A DNA stretch of 64,000 nt from Wolbachia endosymbiont (group B) of Parapoynx stratiotata (lineage in GTDB: Bacteria; Pseudomonadota; Alphaproteobacteria; Rickettsiales; Anaplasmataceae): the NCBI RefSeq assembly GCF_947250635.1, contig NZ_OX366335.1, forward strand, positions 372,001 to 436,000, given 5' to 3'. This document shows, piece after piece, positions 26,639 to 36,077 of this stretch. The position numbers and the translations under genes are program-made. Every line of letters begins with the position of its first letter. Within the stretch, counting starts at the first letter, position 1. The notes beneath the pieces were generated by a model. The model was given only the letters and a program-made list of their open reading frames with translations, made no database searches and was not told the DNA's origin.

Positions 26639-27376
26639 TTATATAGGTTTAAAGCCTTTACTGTCAAAATGCAAAGATGTCTGCGCTTCACTTAGCTTGC
26701 TATCTGGCTCCTCTCCTATTTTTCTTTTATTACATTTCCTTTTTAATTGAGGAAGGACATTTTTTGGCAATGTTTCATCAATACTGCAATAATTGTAAAT
26801 GAGCGAAGTAAGACGCACCAAATTTCCACTCGCCAAAGTCTGTACATCTCTGTAATTAATGCTGTTATCATATACTTTAAGTGTAATAAGATTTTTAAGG
26901 TTTTCACTTGCTGCTAAAGCCTCTACACCTTCATTACTGATTTCATTCCATCCTAAACTCAGTAAAGTAAGCTTTTGAAGGTTTCCACTTGCTAAAGCTT
27001 TTGCCCCCCTATCGCCAATTTTATTATCATATAATTTAAGCTCAGTAAGACTTGTAAGATTTCCACTGGTTAAAGCCTCTACATCTTCATCACCAATTCC
27101 GTTTCCTCCTAAATCAAGCGAAGTAAGATTTATAAGATTCCCGCTTGCTAAAATCTTTACATATTCTGTAACAACATAACTGCAACTTAGATCAAGTGAA
27201 GTAAGATGAGAAAGCTGAGCTAATTCTTTTATAACCTCATAATTAATTTTTGAACATCGTAAAATAAGTCTTGTAATGTTTGTATTGCTTTTTAAAAAGT
27301 TTACTAATCTATCAACATTAATTATAGCAGCTGATGTTGCTAAAGTATTACCCTTTACATATTGACTATAACTCAT
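26639..27376 (-). CDS. Leucine-rich repeat protein
   Basis: A 245-aa protein made almost entirely of leucine-rich repeats of the ribonuclease-inhibitor type. About seven units share the pattern ..A-LASGNL-.LT.L.L..N.I.D.G/V.A, for example SLDLGGNGIGDEDVEALTSG and ELKLYDNKIGDRGAKALASG. No signal peptide, membrane segment or enzymatic domain is visible; the C-terminus is a basic, low-complexity tail. Such proteins bind other proteins, and in intracellular bacteria many are effectors, but a partner cannot be inferred. GAGGT stands before the ATG. A short fragment of a similar gene lies near 33341-33394. Confidence 0.85.
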   Translation of the reverse strand: MSYSQYVKGNTLATSAAIINVDRLVNFLKSNTNITRLILRCSKINYEVIKELAQLSHLTSLDLSCSYVVTEYVKILASGNLINLTSLDLGGNGIGDEDVEALTSGNLTSLTELKLYDNKIGDRGAKALASGNLQKLTLLSLGWNEISNEGVEALAASENLKNLITLKVYDNSINYRDVQTLASGNLVRLTSLIYNYCSIDETLPKNVLPQLKRKCNKRKIGEEPDSKLSEAQTSLHFDSKGFKPI

Positions 27377-27572
27377 TTGACCTCACTATTAAAGCTATGC
27401 AAGTGTTTTAGTAAACACTTCAGCAACTGTCAATCACTTTAATAAAATATTTTATGAAAAACTTCATATACCATTGCCTCCAAGCAGCTTTTTATATCTC
27501 TTATTTTAACACAAAAGTTGTGAGAAGAGTTTGTTTTTGGTATCATCGGAGGTTCTCGATGATAACTTTTAT

Positions 27573-29081
27573 ATGAACTTTAAATCAGTCGTTTTATGTA
27601 TATTAGATGGCTGGGGTAATGGAATAGAAAATAGTAAATACAACGCTATTAGCAATTCAAATCCACCTTGTTGGCAACATATTAGCTCTAATTATCCAAA
27701 GTGCAGTTTATCTGCCTGTGGAACTGATGTTGGATTACCAGAAGGCCAAATAGGCAATTCAGAAGTTGGTCACATGAATATTGGTAGCGGTAGAGTGGTA
27801 ATGCAAAGCCTTCAGCGTATTAATCAAGCAATCGAAACGATAGAAAATAATGCAAATCTACAGAATTTTATTAATGATCTAAAAAGTAAGAATGGCATAT
27901 GCCATATAATGGGATTGATATCAGATGGCGGTGTTCATTCGCATCAAAAGCACATTTCAGCTTTAGCAAACAAGATATTACAGCGCGGAATTAAAGTTGT
28001 AATACACGCATTTTTAGATGGCAGAGACACACTGCTAAATTCAGGGAAAAGATGCATTCAAGAATTTACAGAAAGCATAAAGGAAAATGATATAAGAATC
28101 GCCACTGTCTCTGGGCGTTATTATGCTATGGACCGTGATAATAGGTGGGAAAGAACAATTGAAGCTTATGAAGCCATCGCATTTGCAAAGGCGCCTCGTT
28201 ATGATGATGCAGTATCGCTTATTGATGAAAATTATCAAAATAATATAACCGATGAATTTATCAGGCCCGCAATAATAGGCGATTATCAAGGTATAAAACC
28301 AGAAGATGGATTGCTATTGGCTAACTTTCGTGCTGATCGAATGATACAATTGGCAAGTATTTGTCTTGGTAAAGCAGGCTATACTGAAGTGGCAAAATTC
28401 TCTTCAATTTTAAGTATGATGCAATATAAAGCGGACTTAAAAATCCCTTATCTCTTTCCTCCTGAATCTTTTGCCAACACTTTGGGACAGATAATAGAAG
28501 ACAATAAACTACGGCAACTGCGCATTGCTGAAACTGAGAAATATGCGCATGTGACTTTCTTTTTTAATTGTGGAAGAGAAGAACCTTTTTCTGGTGAAGA
28601 AAGAATACTCATTCCTTCACCAAAAGTTAAAACTTATGACCTGCAGCCTGAAATGTCAGCCTTTGAGCTCACAGAAGAGCTTGTAAAAAAAATTTCTTCT
28701 CAAGAATTTGCGCTGATAGTTGTAAACTACGCTAACCCTGATATGGTGGGACACACAGGTAATATAAAAGCGGCCGAGCAAGCTGTGCTCGCTGTAGATG
28801 ATTGCCTTGCAAAAGTACTCAGCGTTGTCAAAGAAGTGGGTAATACTGCACTCATTGTTACAGCAGACCATGGTAATGTGGAATGTATGTTCGATGAAGA
28901 AAATAACACACCTCACACAGCGCACACTCTAAATAAAGTTCCATTTATTATATCTTGTGAAAATTTAAAACTGAGAGATGGAAAATTATCTGATATTGCT
29001 CCTACTATTTTACAGCTACTTGGACTTAAAAAGCCAAACGAGATGACAGGTAGTTCGTTAGTGCGTTCCATGTTGCTATAA
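27573..29081 (+). CDS. gpmI: 2,3-bisphosphoglycerate-independent phosphoglycerate mutase
   Basis: Interconverts 3- and 2-phosphoglycerate with manganese and a phosphoserine intermediate. The protein starts [17 protein letters not shown], with the metal-binding DGWG. It carries [19 protein letters not shown] with the catalytic Ser, then [29 protein letters not shown] and a C-terminal metal block VTADHGNVE. From the ATG at 27573 it is 502 aa, the normal size; upstream codons to the TTG at 27531 look non-conserved. A GGAGG at 27548-27552 precedes a five-codon ORF whose TGA overlaps this ATG. Confidence 0.96.
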   Translation: MNFKSVVLCILDGWGNGIENSKYNAISNSNPPCWQHISSNYPKCSLSACGTDVGLPEGQIGNSEVGHMNIGSGRVVMQSLQRINQAIETIENNANLQNFINDLKSKNGICHIMGLISDGGVHSHQKHISALANKILQRGIKVVIHAFLDGRDTLLNSGKRCIQEFTESIKENDIRIATVSGRYYAMDRDNRWERTIEAYEAIAFAKAPRYDDAVSLIDENYQNNITDEFIRPAIIGDYQGIKPEDGLLLANFRADRMIQLASICLGKAGYTEVAKFSSILSMMQYKADLKIPYLFPPESFANTLGQIIEDNKLRQLRIAETEKYAHVTFFFNCGREEPFSGEERILIPSPKVKTYDLQPEMSAFELTEELVKKISSQEFALIVVNYANPDMVGHTGNIKAAEQAVLAVDDCLAKVLSVVKEVGNTALIVTADHGNVECMFDEENNTPHTAHTLNKVPFIISCENLKLRDGKLSDIAPTILQLLGLKKPNEMTGSSLVRSMLL

Positions 29082-29822
29082 CTCTATTGTTAAGGGTTGA
29101 GGAAATAAAACACTGTGTATAGAAGATAGCATATCTATTTGCTGCTCTAAATGATCATGCTCAGCTTCCACATTAGAGTACCGAATATTATTCTTCCCTA
29201 CATATACAGATAAAGAACCATCATCTTCAACTGCTTTGTTATTTTGCAATACTATATTAAAAATTTCTTTCTGTTTTAAAGCATCGAACCAATCTTCAAC
29301 TGTCGTATAGAAAAACTCACCCGTTCCACTTTCCGGACACACTTCTGGAGAAATCTTTAGCACATCATGAGAAAGTGGTGGAGAAAAATAGCTCTTGAAT
29401 GAGTAGCTGGGAGAATTGTAGTTATTGTGCAGAGCGATAACGTGATCTTGACCAGGAAGTAAAAAATCTAAAATTCTTTCTGCAAAGTTTCTAACAGCTC
29501 TCAAAGCATCTTCTGAAACACTGCCAAACTCTCTTAAGCTAGCTTCTGCACCTACATCATCAAACATGCGATTGGGATCGAATTCATACCGCTCACCATT
29601 TAAGTAAAATTCTACATTACGCGGAGTACCATCACCATGAGTAATGTATAGCATTCTTCCACCAAACTGCTGGAGTATATGCTTACCAGCCCCTTTTGAA
29701 GTTACTTCATTTTGATGCACATTAATAAAATTGATCCCACTTGTATCGCTACTTTTAATAAAAAGCTTAACCGTGGTATCACCCAACGCTAGATCATATT
29801 CTTTAGTGTCGATGTTTGACAT
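29076..29822 (-). CDS. Putative M14-like zinc peptidase/amidase fold protein
   Basis: A 248-aa protein that I cannot name with certainty. Features that fit the M14 carboxypeptidase / desuccinylase-like fold are NVHQNE (H36 and E39 in HxxE spacing), FDPNRMF (81-87, comparable to the Asn-Arg substrate-binding pair) and IALHNN (H132 as third zinc ligand). There is no signal peptide or membrane segment. I chose the ATG at 29822 ([10 protein letters not shown]); the frame is open to a TTG at 29843. Its stop overlaps the stop of gpmI, with which it converges, by 6 bases. Substrate is unknown. Confidence 0.5.
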   Translation of the reverse strand: MSNIDTKEYDLALGDTTVKLFIKSSDTSGINFINVHQNEVTSKGAGKHILQQFGGRMLYITHGDGTPRNVEFYLNGERYEFDPNRMFDDVGAEASLREFGSVSEDALRAVRNFAERILDFLLPGQDHVIALHNNYNSPSYSFKSYFSPPLSHDVLKISPEVCPESGTGEFFYTTVEDWFDALKQKEIFNIVLQNNKAVEDDGSLSVYVGKNNIRYSNVEAEHDHLEQQIDMLSSIHSVLFPQPLTIEL

Positions 29823-29873
29823 TCCGCTGCTATCAATAATCAAAGCAAAAAATAGTACAAATTTTACTTTATG

Positions 29874-30863
29874 TTAGTTATAAGCTTTTATTTTTAAATT
29901 TCTTGCTGTCAACATTAATGATTCATTAAAGAAGTTATCAGCATCACTAATGCTACCTATGCTTTTTGTATTGATAGATTGGTCAATTCTTTTAACTAGA
30001 TTAGATAAAACTTTGTTAGGGCCAACTTCAACAAACTTATTAGTGCCATGGCTTATCATATATAAAACCATCTCTCTCCATCTTACTCTACTTACAACTT
30101 GCTTAGCGAGCAAAGCTCTTATGATCTCTGGATCACTTTCTTCCTTAGCTGTAACGTTTGATACAAAAGGAATCGAAGGGCGAGTTATGTTGATGCTTTT
30201 TAAAAATTCCAGAAGTTTTTCATCAGCAGGTTTCATAAAAGATGAGTGAAAAGGCCCACTAACTTGTAATTTTATCATTTTCTTGACACTTGAGTTTTTG
30301 AATAAATCAGGTAAGACCTCAAGAGCCTCTGCAGTACCACTCACCACTACCTGCCCACCACCATTATCGTTTGCAATTTCACAATCAATTTGAGCTGATT
30401 TTAATATACCTTCTACTTCACTTATTTCTGCTCCAAGTAGAGCAAACATTCCACCTTTGCATTTTAGTGAAGCTTCATGCATTGCTTCGCTACGAACTTT
30501 TAGCAATTTGACTGCAGACTCAAGCGTCAATGCCCCTGCAGCACACAGCGCTGTATACTCGCCAACTGAATGCCCACAAACATACTGAACGCTGTAAAGA
30601 GATTCACCAAATACGTGCTTCATAACACGTAGCGTTGCAATTGACACCGCCATTATAGCTGGCTGAGCGTTTTCCGTGATGGTTAATTTCTCAATAGGGC
30701 CATTGAAAATCAAATGAGACAGCTTTCTACCCAATATGTCATCTACTTCATCAAATACGTTCCTTGCAACTGAAAATTCATCATATAAGCTCTTTCCCAT
30801 TCCTACAAATTGGGAGCCCTGACCAGGAAAAGCAAAAATCATAAAAAATTTTTCATTCTTCAT
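29874..30863 (-). CDS. fabD: Malonyl CoA-ACP transacylase
   Basis: Transfers malonyl from CoA to acyl carrier protein for type II fatty acid synthesis. The protein has FAFPGQGSQFVGMG at the N-terminus, the nucleophile elbow CGHSVGEYTALCAAGAL with the active Ser near residue 95, and QVSGPFHSSFM with the catalytic His. GPNKVLSNLVKRI stands near the end. The length of 329 aa is a little above the usual 310. The ATG at 30863 and an internal ATG at 30842 both lack a clear ribosome binding site, so the start is uncertain by seven codons. Confidence 0.95.
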   Translation of the reverse strand: MKNEKFFMIFAFPGQGSQFVGMGKSLYDEFSVARNVFDEVDDILGRKLSHLIFNGPIEKLTITENAQPAIMAVSIATLRVMKHVFGESLYSVQYVCGHSVGEYTALCAAGALTLESAVKLLKVRSEAMHEASLKCKGGMFALLGAEISEVEGILKSAQIDCEIANDNGGGQVVVSGTAEALEVLPDLFKNSSVKKMIKLQVSGPFHSSFMKPADEKLLEFLKSINITRPSIPFVSNVTAKEESDPEIIRALLAKQVVSRVRWREMVLYMISHGTNKFVEVGPNKVLSNLVKRIDQSINTKSIGSISDADNFFNESLMLTARNLKIKAYN

Positions 30864-30967
30864 TGAGAATACTACTTTATTTATTTTTTGTCAATATTTC
30901 ACAATAATGATTGACCAAATGAACCAGATTCACTAAAATCTTAGCTGGTAAGAAATTTGTAAGAACA

Positions 30968-31180
30968 ATGGCAGAAATCGATTATCACAAAGTTACTATA
31001 GTTATGACAGATGGTCAAGAGTTTGAAACTTATTCCACTTATGGAAAAGAAGGTCAAAGAATAAAGCTTGATAGAGATCCTCTTACTCATCCTGCATGGA
31101 CTGGAAGTTTGACAAGCGGTTCAGGGGAAAAGGATAGTAAAATAGCTAAGTTTAATGATAAATACGGGAGTCTTTTTTAG
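30968..31180 (+). CDS. rpmE: Ribosomal protein L31 (bL31), cysteine-free form
   Basis: A 70-aa protein with the L31 pattern DYHKVTIVMTDGQEFETYST, then YGKEG and DPLTHPAWTGS. It has no Cys residue at all, so it belongs to the zinc-independent (C-) class. The N-terminus is slightly short relative to MKKDIHP-type proteins. It precedes nadK by 21 bases on the same strand. Confidence 0.93.
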   Translation: MAEIDYHKVTIVMTDGQEFETYSTYGKEGQRIKLDRDPLTHPAWTGSLTSGSGEKDSKIAKFNDKYGSLF

Positions 31181-31201
31181 TTCCTCCCCTCTTTATTTAA
31201 C

Positions 31202-31987
31202 ATGTATAAATATAAAAATGTAGGCTATATTGCTTCTTCGCTACCCAAGTCTCAGGAAGTATCTAAACTACTACAGAAACTCAATTTTATCAATATAGCA
31301 GAAGCAGGTAAGCATGAAGTTGATCTGCTGATAGTTGTTGGTGGCGATGGTTTTATGCTATGCACCCTACACAACTACGTCATAGGAAATAAAGATATAC
31401 ATGTGTATGGAATAAATACCGGTAACGTCGGATTTTTGATGAATAAATGCTTTGAAGATCTAATTGATCATATAGAACATGCAGTTCCTACTCAGCTAAC
31501 TTTACTAAAAATGGAAGCCACAGACATAAGTGGCAAAAAACACCATTACATCGCAGTAAATGAAGTGTATGTCTTTAGAAATGCAAATCAAATAGTGGAG
31601 ATGAATATTACCATTAATGATAAGCTAAAAGTAGAAAAATTCAGAGGAGATGGAATTATATTGTCTACCCCAACAGGTAGCACTGCATATAACTTCTCTG
31701 CCGGTGGGCCAATCTTACCACTTAATTCAAATTTACTTGCACTGACTTCCATCAATAGCTACTACCCAAGGCGTTGGAATGGAGCGTTAATCTCAAATGA
31801 TACAATAGTGCAAATTGATATCAACGACGTGGAAAATCGTCCAGCACTTGTAGTATCAGATTACAAGGAATTTCACGACATATCGCAGGTAAAAATACAG
31901 AAAGATCACGAAAATACAGTCACTCTACTTTTTGACAAAGATTGCCCTTTGAATGAAAGGATCTTTGATCAGCAGTTCTTATACTAA
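31202..31987 (+). CDS. nadK: NAD kinase
   Basis: Phosphorylates NAD to NADP using ATP. The diagnostic VVGGDGFML (GGDG motif, residues about 48-56), NTGNVGFLMNK and STPTGSTAYNFSAGGPIL (about 156-173) are all present in family order. The length of 261 aa is normal. It follows rpmE closely on the plus strand and may be co-transcribed. Confidence 0.96.
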   Translation: MYKYKNVGYIASSLPKSQEVSKLLQKLNFINIAEAGKHEVDLLIVVGGDGFMLCTLHNYVIGNKDIHVYGINTGNVGFLMNKCFEDLIDHIEHAVPTQLTLLKMEATDISGKKHHYIAVNEVYVFRNANQIVEMNITINDKLKVEKFRGDGIILSTPTGSTAYNFSAGGPILPLNSNLLALTSINSYYPRRWNGALISNDTIVQIDINDVENRPALVVSDYKEFHDISQVKIQKDHENTVTLLFDKDCPLNERIFDQQFLY

Positions 31988-32070
31988 TATTTATTCTTAA
32001 ATTAGTATTCACTATATCTTAATAACTATAGCGTAATCAACATAACATTGTAATTAATTTTGGAGCGAAT

Positions 32071-33315
32071 ATGCCTGAATCAGGAAATAAAGATAACGTC
32101 ACACTGGTTTCTCATACAACGGTGAGTGAAAATAGTGCAGCAACTCAACCAACACCAGCACCTAGAAACACAGCGTTACAAACAAATTCGGCTAGCGAAT
32201 CAAGTTCTGATGAAGAAAGGCAAAAAGAATCGAATGTGAACAGTTCAGAACCTATTTATGCATCCATAGAGCAAAATACAGAATCTCCAAAAAAGAGTTC
32301 AGATAGTGTATCAGTTAGCAGATCACCTTCTCAAGAAACAGTATACAGCGAACCTTGGAATAGTCAAAAAACATTAGAAAATTTAAAAGAAAGAGTGAAG
32401 GCAAATCCAACTCCTCCACCATCATATCAAACAGATGGCTCTGAAAAATCTTTGCTTGGAGATAATAAAAAGACAAACAGATTTTTACAGAAAGTAAAAT
32501 ATACGATGCAAAAGAAGAAAGTTACAATGCCTTTTGTAGGTCTTATTACGGCATGTTGTATTACGTCAATCGTTTTAGCTGTGAAGCAAAGAGAATTCAT
32601 TGGATTCATCGGCAGCATAAATCCTGTTACTATATTTGTCGGAGTATTAGCGTCTTGTTTAGCCTTGGGAATTATGTGGGAATTTATGCAAGCAGTACGT
32701 ACTAAGGAGCACAAGATCACAAAAAGAGATACTCAAGAAGTTTTAGATGAGATATCAAATACACTTTCAAAAGACAAGAAATGCATCAAATCTTTGGTAT
32801 TAAAATATAGCAACGGTAATCGTGTTTACTTTACGTTTCACTCTCTTCCAGAAGAAGCAAAAAGTGATCCGAAGATCGTAGAACTTACAGGCCAGCCAAT
32901 CTATTACAAGAGTAAAGTAAATTCATTAATCAATGATAGAATATGGCTTCCTATCTTAGGAACAGTTCTTATTACTGGAAACATAACCTTCCCTTTAGCA
33001 CTTTATTCAACAGGTGGTTTGAGCAACATAGTAAGTTCATACACAAATCCTACTATTTACTGGCCAATCGTTGCAATTTCAGGCACTCTACTGCTTTTCA
33101 CTTTAGCTTGCACAATTCATCATTGGAGCAAAACTGATTTTAAAGATTACTTGTTATTAGATACAAAAGATGCTAATAGTGAAAATCCTAATGAAACAGC
33201 TAATGAAACAGCTATTAAAACTGTAAAAAGCAGTCAAGAAAAGATTAGTTCAAAATTGTTACAAGTAGTTGCTGAACGATGTGGCCATCCAGATATTACT
33301 TATATTATTAATTAA
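32071..33315 (+). CDS. Multi-pass membrane protein with EPIYA and PPxY motifs, effector candidate
   Basis: I do not recognise the family. The first 150 residues are disordered-looking, rich in Ser/Thr/Pro/Glu, and carry SSEPIYASIEQ with an exact EPIYA (residues 60-64, bases 32248-32262). A second tyrosine context, ETVYSEP, lies near 89-95 and PPPSY (PPxY, residues 116-119) follows. Hydrophobic segments then occur at about 151-171, 176-206, 291-315 and 330-352. EPIYA motifs are phosphorylated by host kinases in effectors such as CagA, Tarp and AnkA; PPxY binds WW domains. No signal peptide is seen. GGAGCG precedes the ATG. Secretion is inferred, not shown. Confidence 0.7.
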   Translation: MPESGNKDNVTLVSHTTVSENSAATQPTPAPRNTALQTNSASESSSDEERQKESNVNSSEPIYASIEQNTESPKKSSDSVSVSRSPSQETVYSEPWNSQKTLENLKERVKANPTPPPSYQTDGSEKSLLGDNKKTNRFLQKVKYTMQKKKVTMPFVGLITACCITSIVLAVKQREFIGFIGSINPVTIFVGVLASCLALGIMWEFMQAVRTKEHKITKRDTQEVLDEISNTLSKDKKCIKSLVLKYSNGNRVYFTFHSLPEEAKSDPKIVELTGQPIYYKSKVNSLINDRIWLPILGTVLITGNITFPLALYSTGGLSNIVSSYTNPTIYWPIVAISGTLLLFTLACTIHHWSKTDFKDYLLLDTKDANSENPNETANETAIKTVKSSQEKISSKLLQVVAERCGHPDITYIIN

Positions 33316-33340
33316 ATCTGGCTCGTACTTCTTTTTATCG

Positions 33341-33394
33341 CTATTCCAGTACTGTAACTGCAACGTTTTGAAGATTTACACTTGCTAAGACCTT
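33341..33394 (-). pseudogene. Fragment of a leucine-rich repeat gene
   Basis: Read on the minus strand this encodes KVLASVNLQNVAVTVLE and then a TAG. It resembles one repeat unit of the leucine-rich repeat protein at 26639-27376 (KALASGNLQKLTLLSL). No start or further repeats are visible, so it is a short relic. Confidence 0.4.
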
Positions 33395-33438
33395 GCTATT
33401 TTGATAGCTTGAGATGATGACAAGGAAGGGGTTTGTTT

Positions 33439-34455
33439 ATGAAAAAAGGTTTAATATTTATATCTTTAGTAGCGGCTGTATTGATAGTCGTTAATTTTTT
33501 ATATAAAAATAGCGGAATTGATGATTCACAAGTAGTAAACGTTTATTCATCTCGTAAAGAAGAATTAGTACATAGTTTGTTTGATGATTTTACAAAAACC
33601 ACTGGCATCAAGGTACGTTATATCATTGACGATTATTCCCAATTGCTTTCACGTATGGAAAATGGCGGTGAAGCTGATTTGTTTTTAACTGCAGATGCAG
33701 TGAATTTGATTTTAGCCAAAAAAAGAGGGCTCTTATCTCAAGTGGATTCAGAGACTCTAAAAAATGCCATACCTGCAAAATTTAGAGATAATGAAGATTA
33801 TTGGTTTGGTCTCACAAAAAGAGCTAGAATATTGGTTTACAATAAAGAATCAGTAGATCCTAAGGAATTAAGTACCTATGAAGATTTAGCGAATGAAAAA
33901 TGGAAAGGGAAAATATTAGTACGCTCTTCCACAAGTCCATATAACCGATCATTGATCGCTTTTATGATTGCAAAAAATGGTTTTGAAAAAACAAAAGAAT
34001 GGGTGAGTGGAATTGTAAGCAACATGGCAAGAAAACCAAGCGGTGGTGACACAGATCAAATTTATGCTGTAGCCGCTGGTGAAGGCAATGTTGCAATAGT
34101 AAATAGCTACTACTTTGCAAGAATCCTTTCATCAGAAAATAAAAAGAATATCACAGAAAAGTTAGGAGCTTTCTTTCCGAGTGATGGTGTAATGGTGAAT
34201 ATTAGTGGTGCAGCAGTAACAAAAAACGCAAAACACAGAGAAAATGCCATAGCTTTATTGGAGTTTTTTGTAAGCAAACAGGCTCAAGAGCTATATGCTA
34301 AAAAAAATCAAGAATATCCTATTGTTGAAGGTATTGAAACTTCTGATGTGTTAAAATCTTGGGGAAATTACCTACAAAGTACTCTGCCTATAAGTGAGCT
34401 TGAGAAGCATCTCTTTGAGGCTGTTATGATAGCAGATGAATGTAAGTGGAAATAA
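33439..34455 (+). CDS. Periplasmic iron(III)-type ABC transporter substrate-binding protein
   Basis: A 338-aa extracellular solute-binding protein of the FbpA/FutA/AfuA type. A signal peptide or anchor is seen at residues 1-24 (KKGLIFISLVAAVLIVVNFL). The mature part begins VNVYSSRKEELVHSLFDDF. Family features are DLFLTADAVNLILAKKRGLL, the hinge segment KWKGKILVRSS and VAIVNSYYFARIL with the tandem Tyr pair that binds iron in the family. The ATG at 33439 follows a strong AAGGAAGGGG; the TTG at 33433 is too close to it. No permease or ATPase gene lies next to it, so the transporter is split, as is common in Rickettsiales. Confidence 0.88.
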   Translation: MKKGLIFISLVAAVLIVVNFLYKNSGIDDSQVVNVYSSRKEELVHSLFDDFTKTTGIKVRYIIDDYSQLLSRMENGGEADLFLTADAVNLILAKKRGLLSQVDSETLKNAIPAKFRDNEDYWFGLTKRARILVYNKESVDPKELSTYEDLANEKWKGKILVRSSTSPYNRSLIAFMIAKNGFEKTKEWVSGIVSNMARKPSGGDTDQIYAVAAGEGNVAIVNSYYFARILSSENKKNITEKLGAFFPSDGVMVNISGAAVTKNAKHRENAIALLEFFVSKQAQELYAKKNQEYPIVEGIETSDVLKSWGNYLQSTLPISELEKHLFEAVMIADECKWK

Positions 34456-34535
34456 AATTTTATAGCTTCCTTCTACTTTACTTTACAGTTGTGTAATTGA
34501 AATTAAGAAAGTAGAATAAGCTCAAAAAAGGAGCT

Positions 34536-35423
34536 ATGGACAAGAGAAGGAATTTATTAAATATCTCAGACCTCACAATCGGTGATGTAGAAAATATAAC
34601 TAAATTAGCCAACCAATACCTTGAAGAAAAAGTTGAAAATAGTCATGTTCTGAAAAATAAAATAGTCATAAACCTATTCTTTGAAGATTCAACACGTACG
34701 CTCGCATCTTTTGAAATAGCAGCAAAAAGCCTTGGAGCAAATGTTATAACTTTACCAATAAAATCTTCTTCTATTAACAAAGGGGAAGATCTAAAAGATA
34801 TGATAAAAACACTAAATGCAATGAATCCTGACTATATGATAATCAGGCATAAAAGTAGTGGTATCATTAATACACTGGCAAAGTATGTTAACTGCTCGTT
34901 AATCAACGCAGGCGATGGAAGCAGTGAACACCCAACTCAAGCTCTTGCAGATTATCTCGTAATTATCAGTCATAAAAAGCAAATAAAAAACCTCAAAATT
35001 GTGATATGTGGAGATATTTTGCACAGTAGAGTTGCAAGATCAAATATAAGATTGCTAAAAATGTTTGGAGCAAAAATAAGCTTAGTTGCACCACCAGCTT
35101 TGATGTGTAAACATTTTCCTGAAGTAGATTCACTTCACTACTCACTAACTGAAGGTATAGAGGATGCTGACGTCATTATGCTTTTAAGATTGCAGAAAGA
35201 GCGCATGAATAATAATTCTTCAGAAAAAGAATATTTTCATTTGTATGGACTTGATTCACAAAAACTATCGCACGCAAAACCAGATGCAATTGTTATGCAC
35301 CCAGGACCAATAAATAGAGGTATCGAAATTAGCAATGATATAGCAGATTGTGTTATTTTACAGCAAGTAAAGTTTGGATTAGCAACGCGTAAGGCAGTAC
35401 TGCACTATTTAATAAATGTTTAA
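34536..35423 (+). CDS. pyrB: Aspartate carbamoyltransferase catalytic subunit
   Basis: Forms carbamoyl-aspartate, the first committed step of pyrimidine synthesis. The carbamoyl-phosphate site FFEDSTRTLASFEIAAKSLG (residues about 49-68) is complete. AGDGSSEHPTQALADYLVI and VMHPGPINRGIEI, with the conserved HPGP, follow. The length of 295 aa is typical of the catalytic chain; no regulatory pyrI lies beside it. AAAGGAG stands directly before the ATG. Confidence 0.97.
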   Translation: MDKRRNLLNISDLTIGDVENITKLANQYLEEKVENSHVLKNKIVINLFFEDSTRTLASFEIAAKSLGANVITLPIKSSSINKGEDLKDMIKTLNAMNPDYMIIRHKSSGIINTLAKYVNCSLINAGDGSSEHPTQALADYLVIISHKKQIKNLKIVICGDILHSRVARSNIRLLKMFGAKISLVAPPALMCKHFPEVDSLHYSLTEGIEDADVIMLLRLQKERMNNNSSEKEYFHLYGLDSQKLSHAKPDAIVMHPGPINRGIEISNDIADCVILQQVKFGLATRKAVLHYLINV

Positions 35424-36077
35424 GTTAAAAATTAATGTTTAAGGAATTTTAGACATAATGACCCTCCTATAAAGAAAAGATTTAGAAAAATATAACACAC
35501 CTTATGACAGAAATTAAGCGTACGTGTACGCACTGAAGTAGACTGTGCTATATTTTTTATTGAGAAATTAATTGAAAAGTCTGCAGACTTGAATAAGGTG
35601 GATTTCGAGCTCTAAAATACCCTCATTTTTACTGATAATAATCAACTTACCAAATGTGTCAAGTATTTTTTTGCATTTAATTTACAACTACGAACGTTTA
35701 TTTGCAAAAAATACTATAAACATAAAATGATAGATGTCATAAAAGTAGCCAGTACTGGCATCCAGTTAAATTTGTGAGTTAAAAGTTATGCTAAAATATA
35801 ACGTTTCTAATGATGATGGAAAATGGATCCCAGTGTCAGCTACTTAGATGACATTGTTTAGTACGCAAATTACCACAATGTTCATACAGCTGTATACTGA
35901 TTTCTTTAATGTCCGTACAGTTGTATGTCAGCTACTCAAATGACAATTTCAAATAAAACCTAGATAAAAGAGAAAAATAAATTTTTACATAATCATACTT
36001 GTACAATAACTAAAGCACTTTTTACTGTAGATTAATCATTTGATTATAGTATCATTTTAATTAAGCCTATATTTGCA
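35424..36077. other. Gene-free 654-base gap with two kinds of repeat
   Basis: The first part (about 35434-35625) is a diverged, inverted copy of the stretch at 47101-47272, described separately. The second part (about 35735-35945) holds the palindromic modules 'aaagtagccagtactggcat', 'ggatcccagtgtcagctact' and two copies of the '-aatgtncntacagctgtat-' unit. AT-rich sequence then leads to the secreted ankyrin gene. I see no coding potential. Confidence 0.6.
35434..35625 (-). repeat. 190-bp intergenic element, copy A
   Basis: On the minus strand it reads TATTTTAGAGCTCGAAATC, then GTCTGCAGACTT, CTCAATAAAAAA, a hairpin GCGTAC/GTACGC (35518-35531), CTGTCATA and a run ending AGGAGGGTCATTATG. The micro-ORF that follows is MSKIP and a stop (ATG at 35456). 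Copy B at 47101-47272 aligns block by block in the opposite orientation. Confidence 0.7.
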
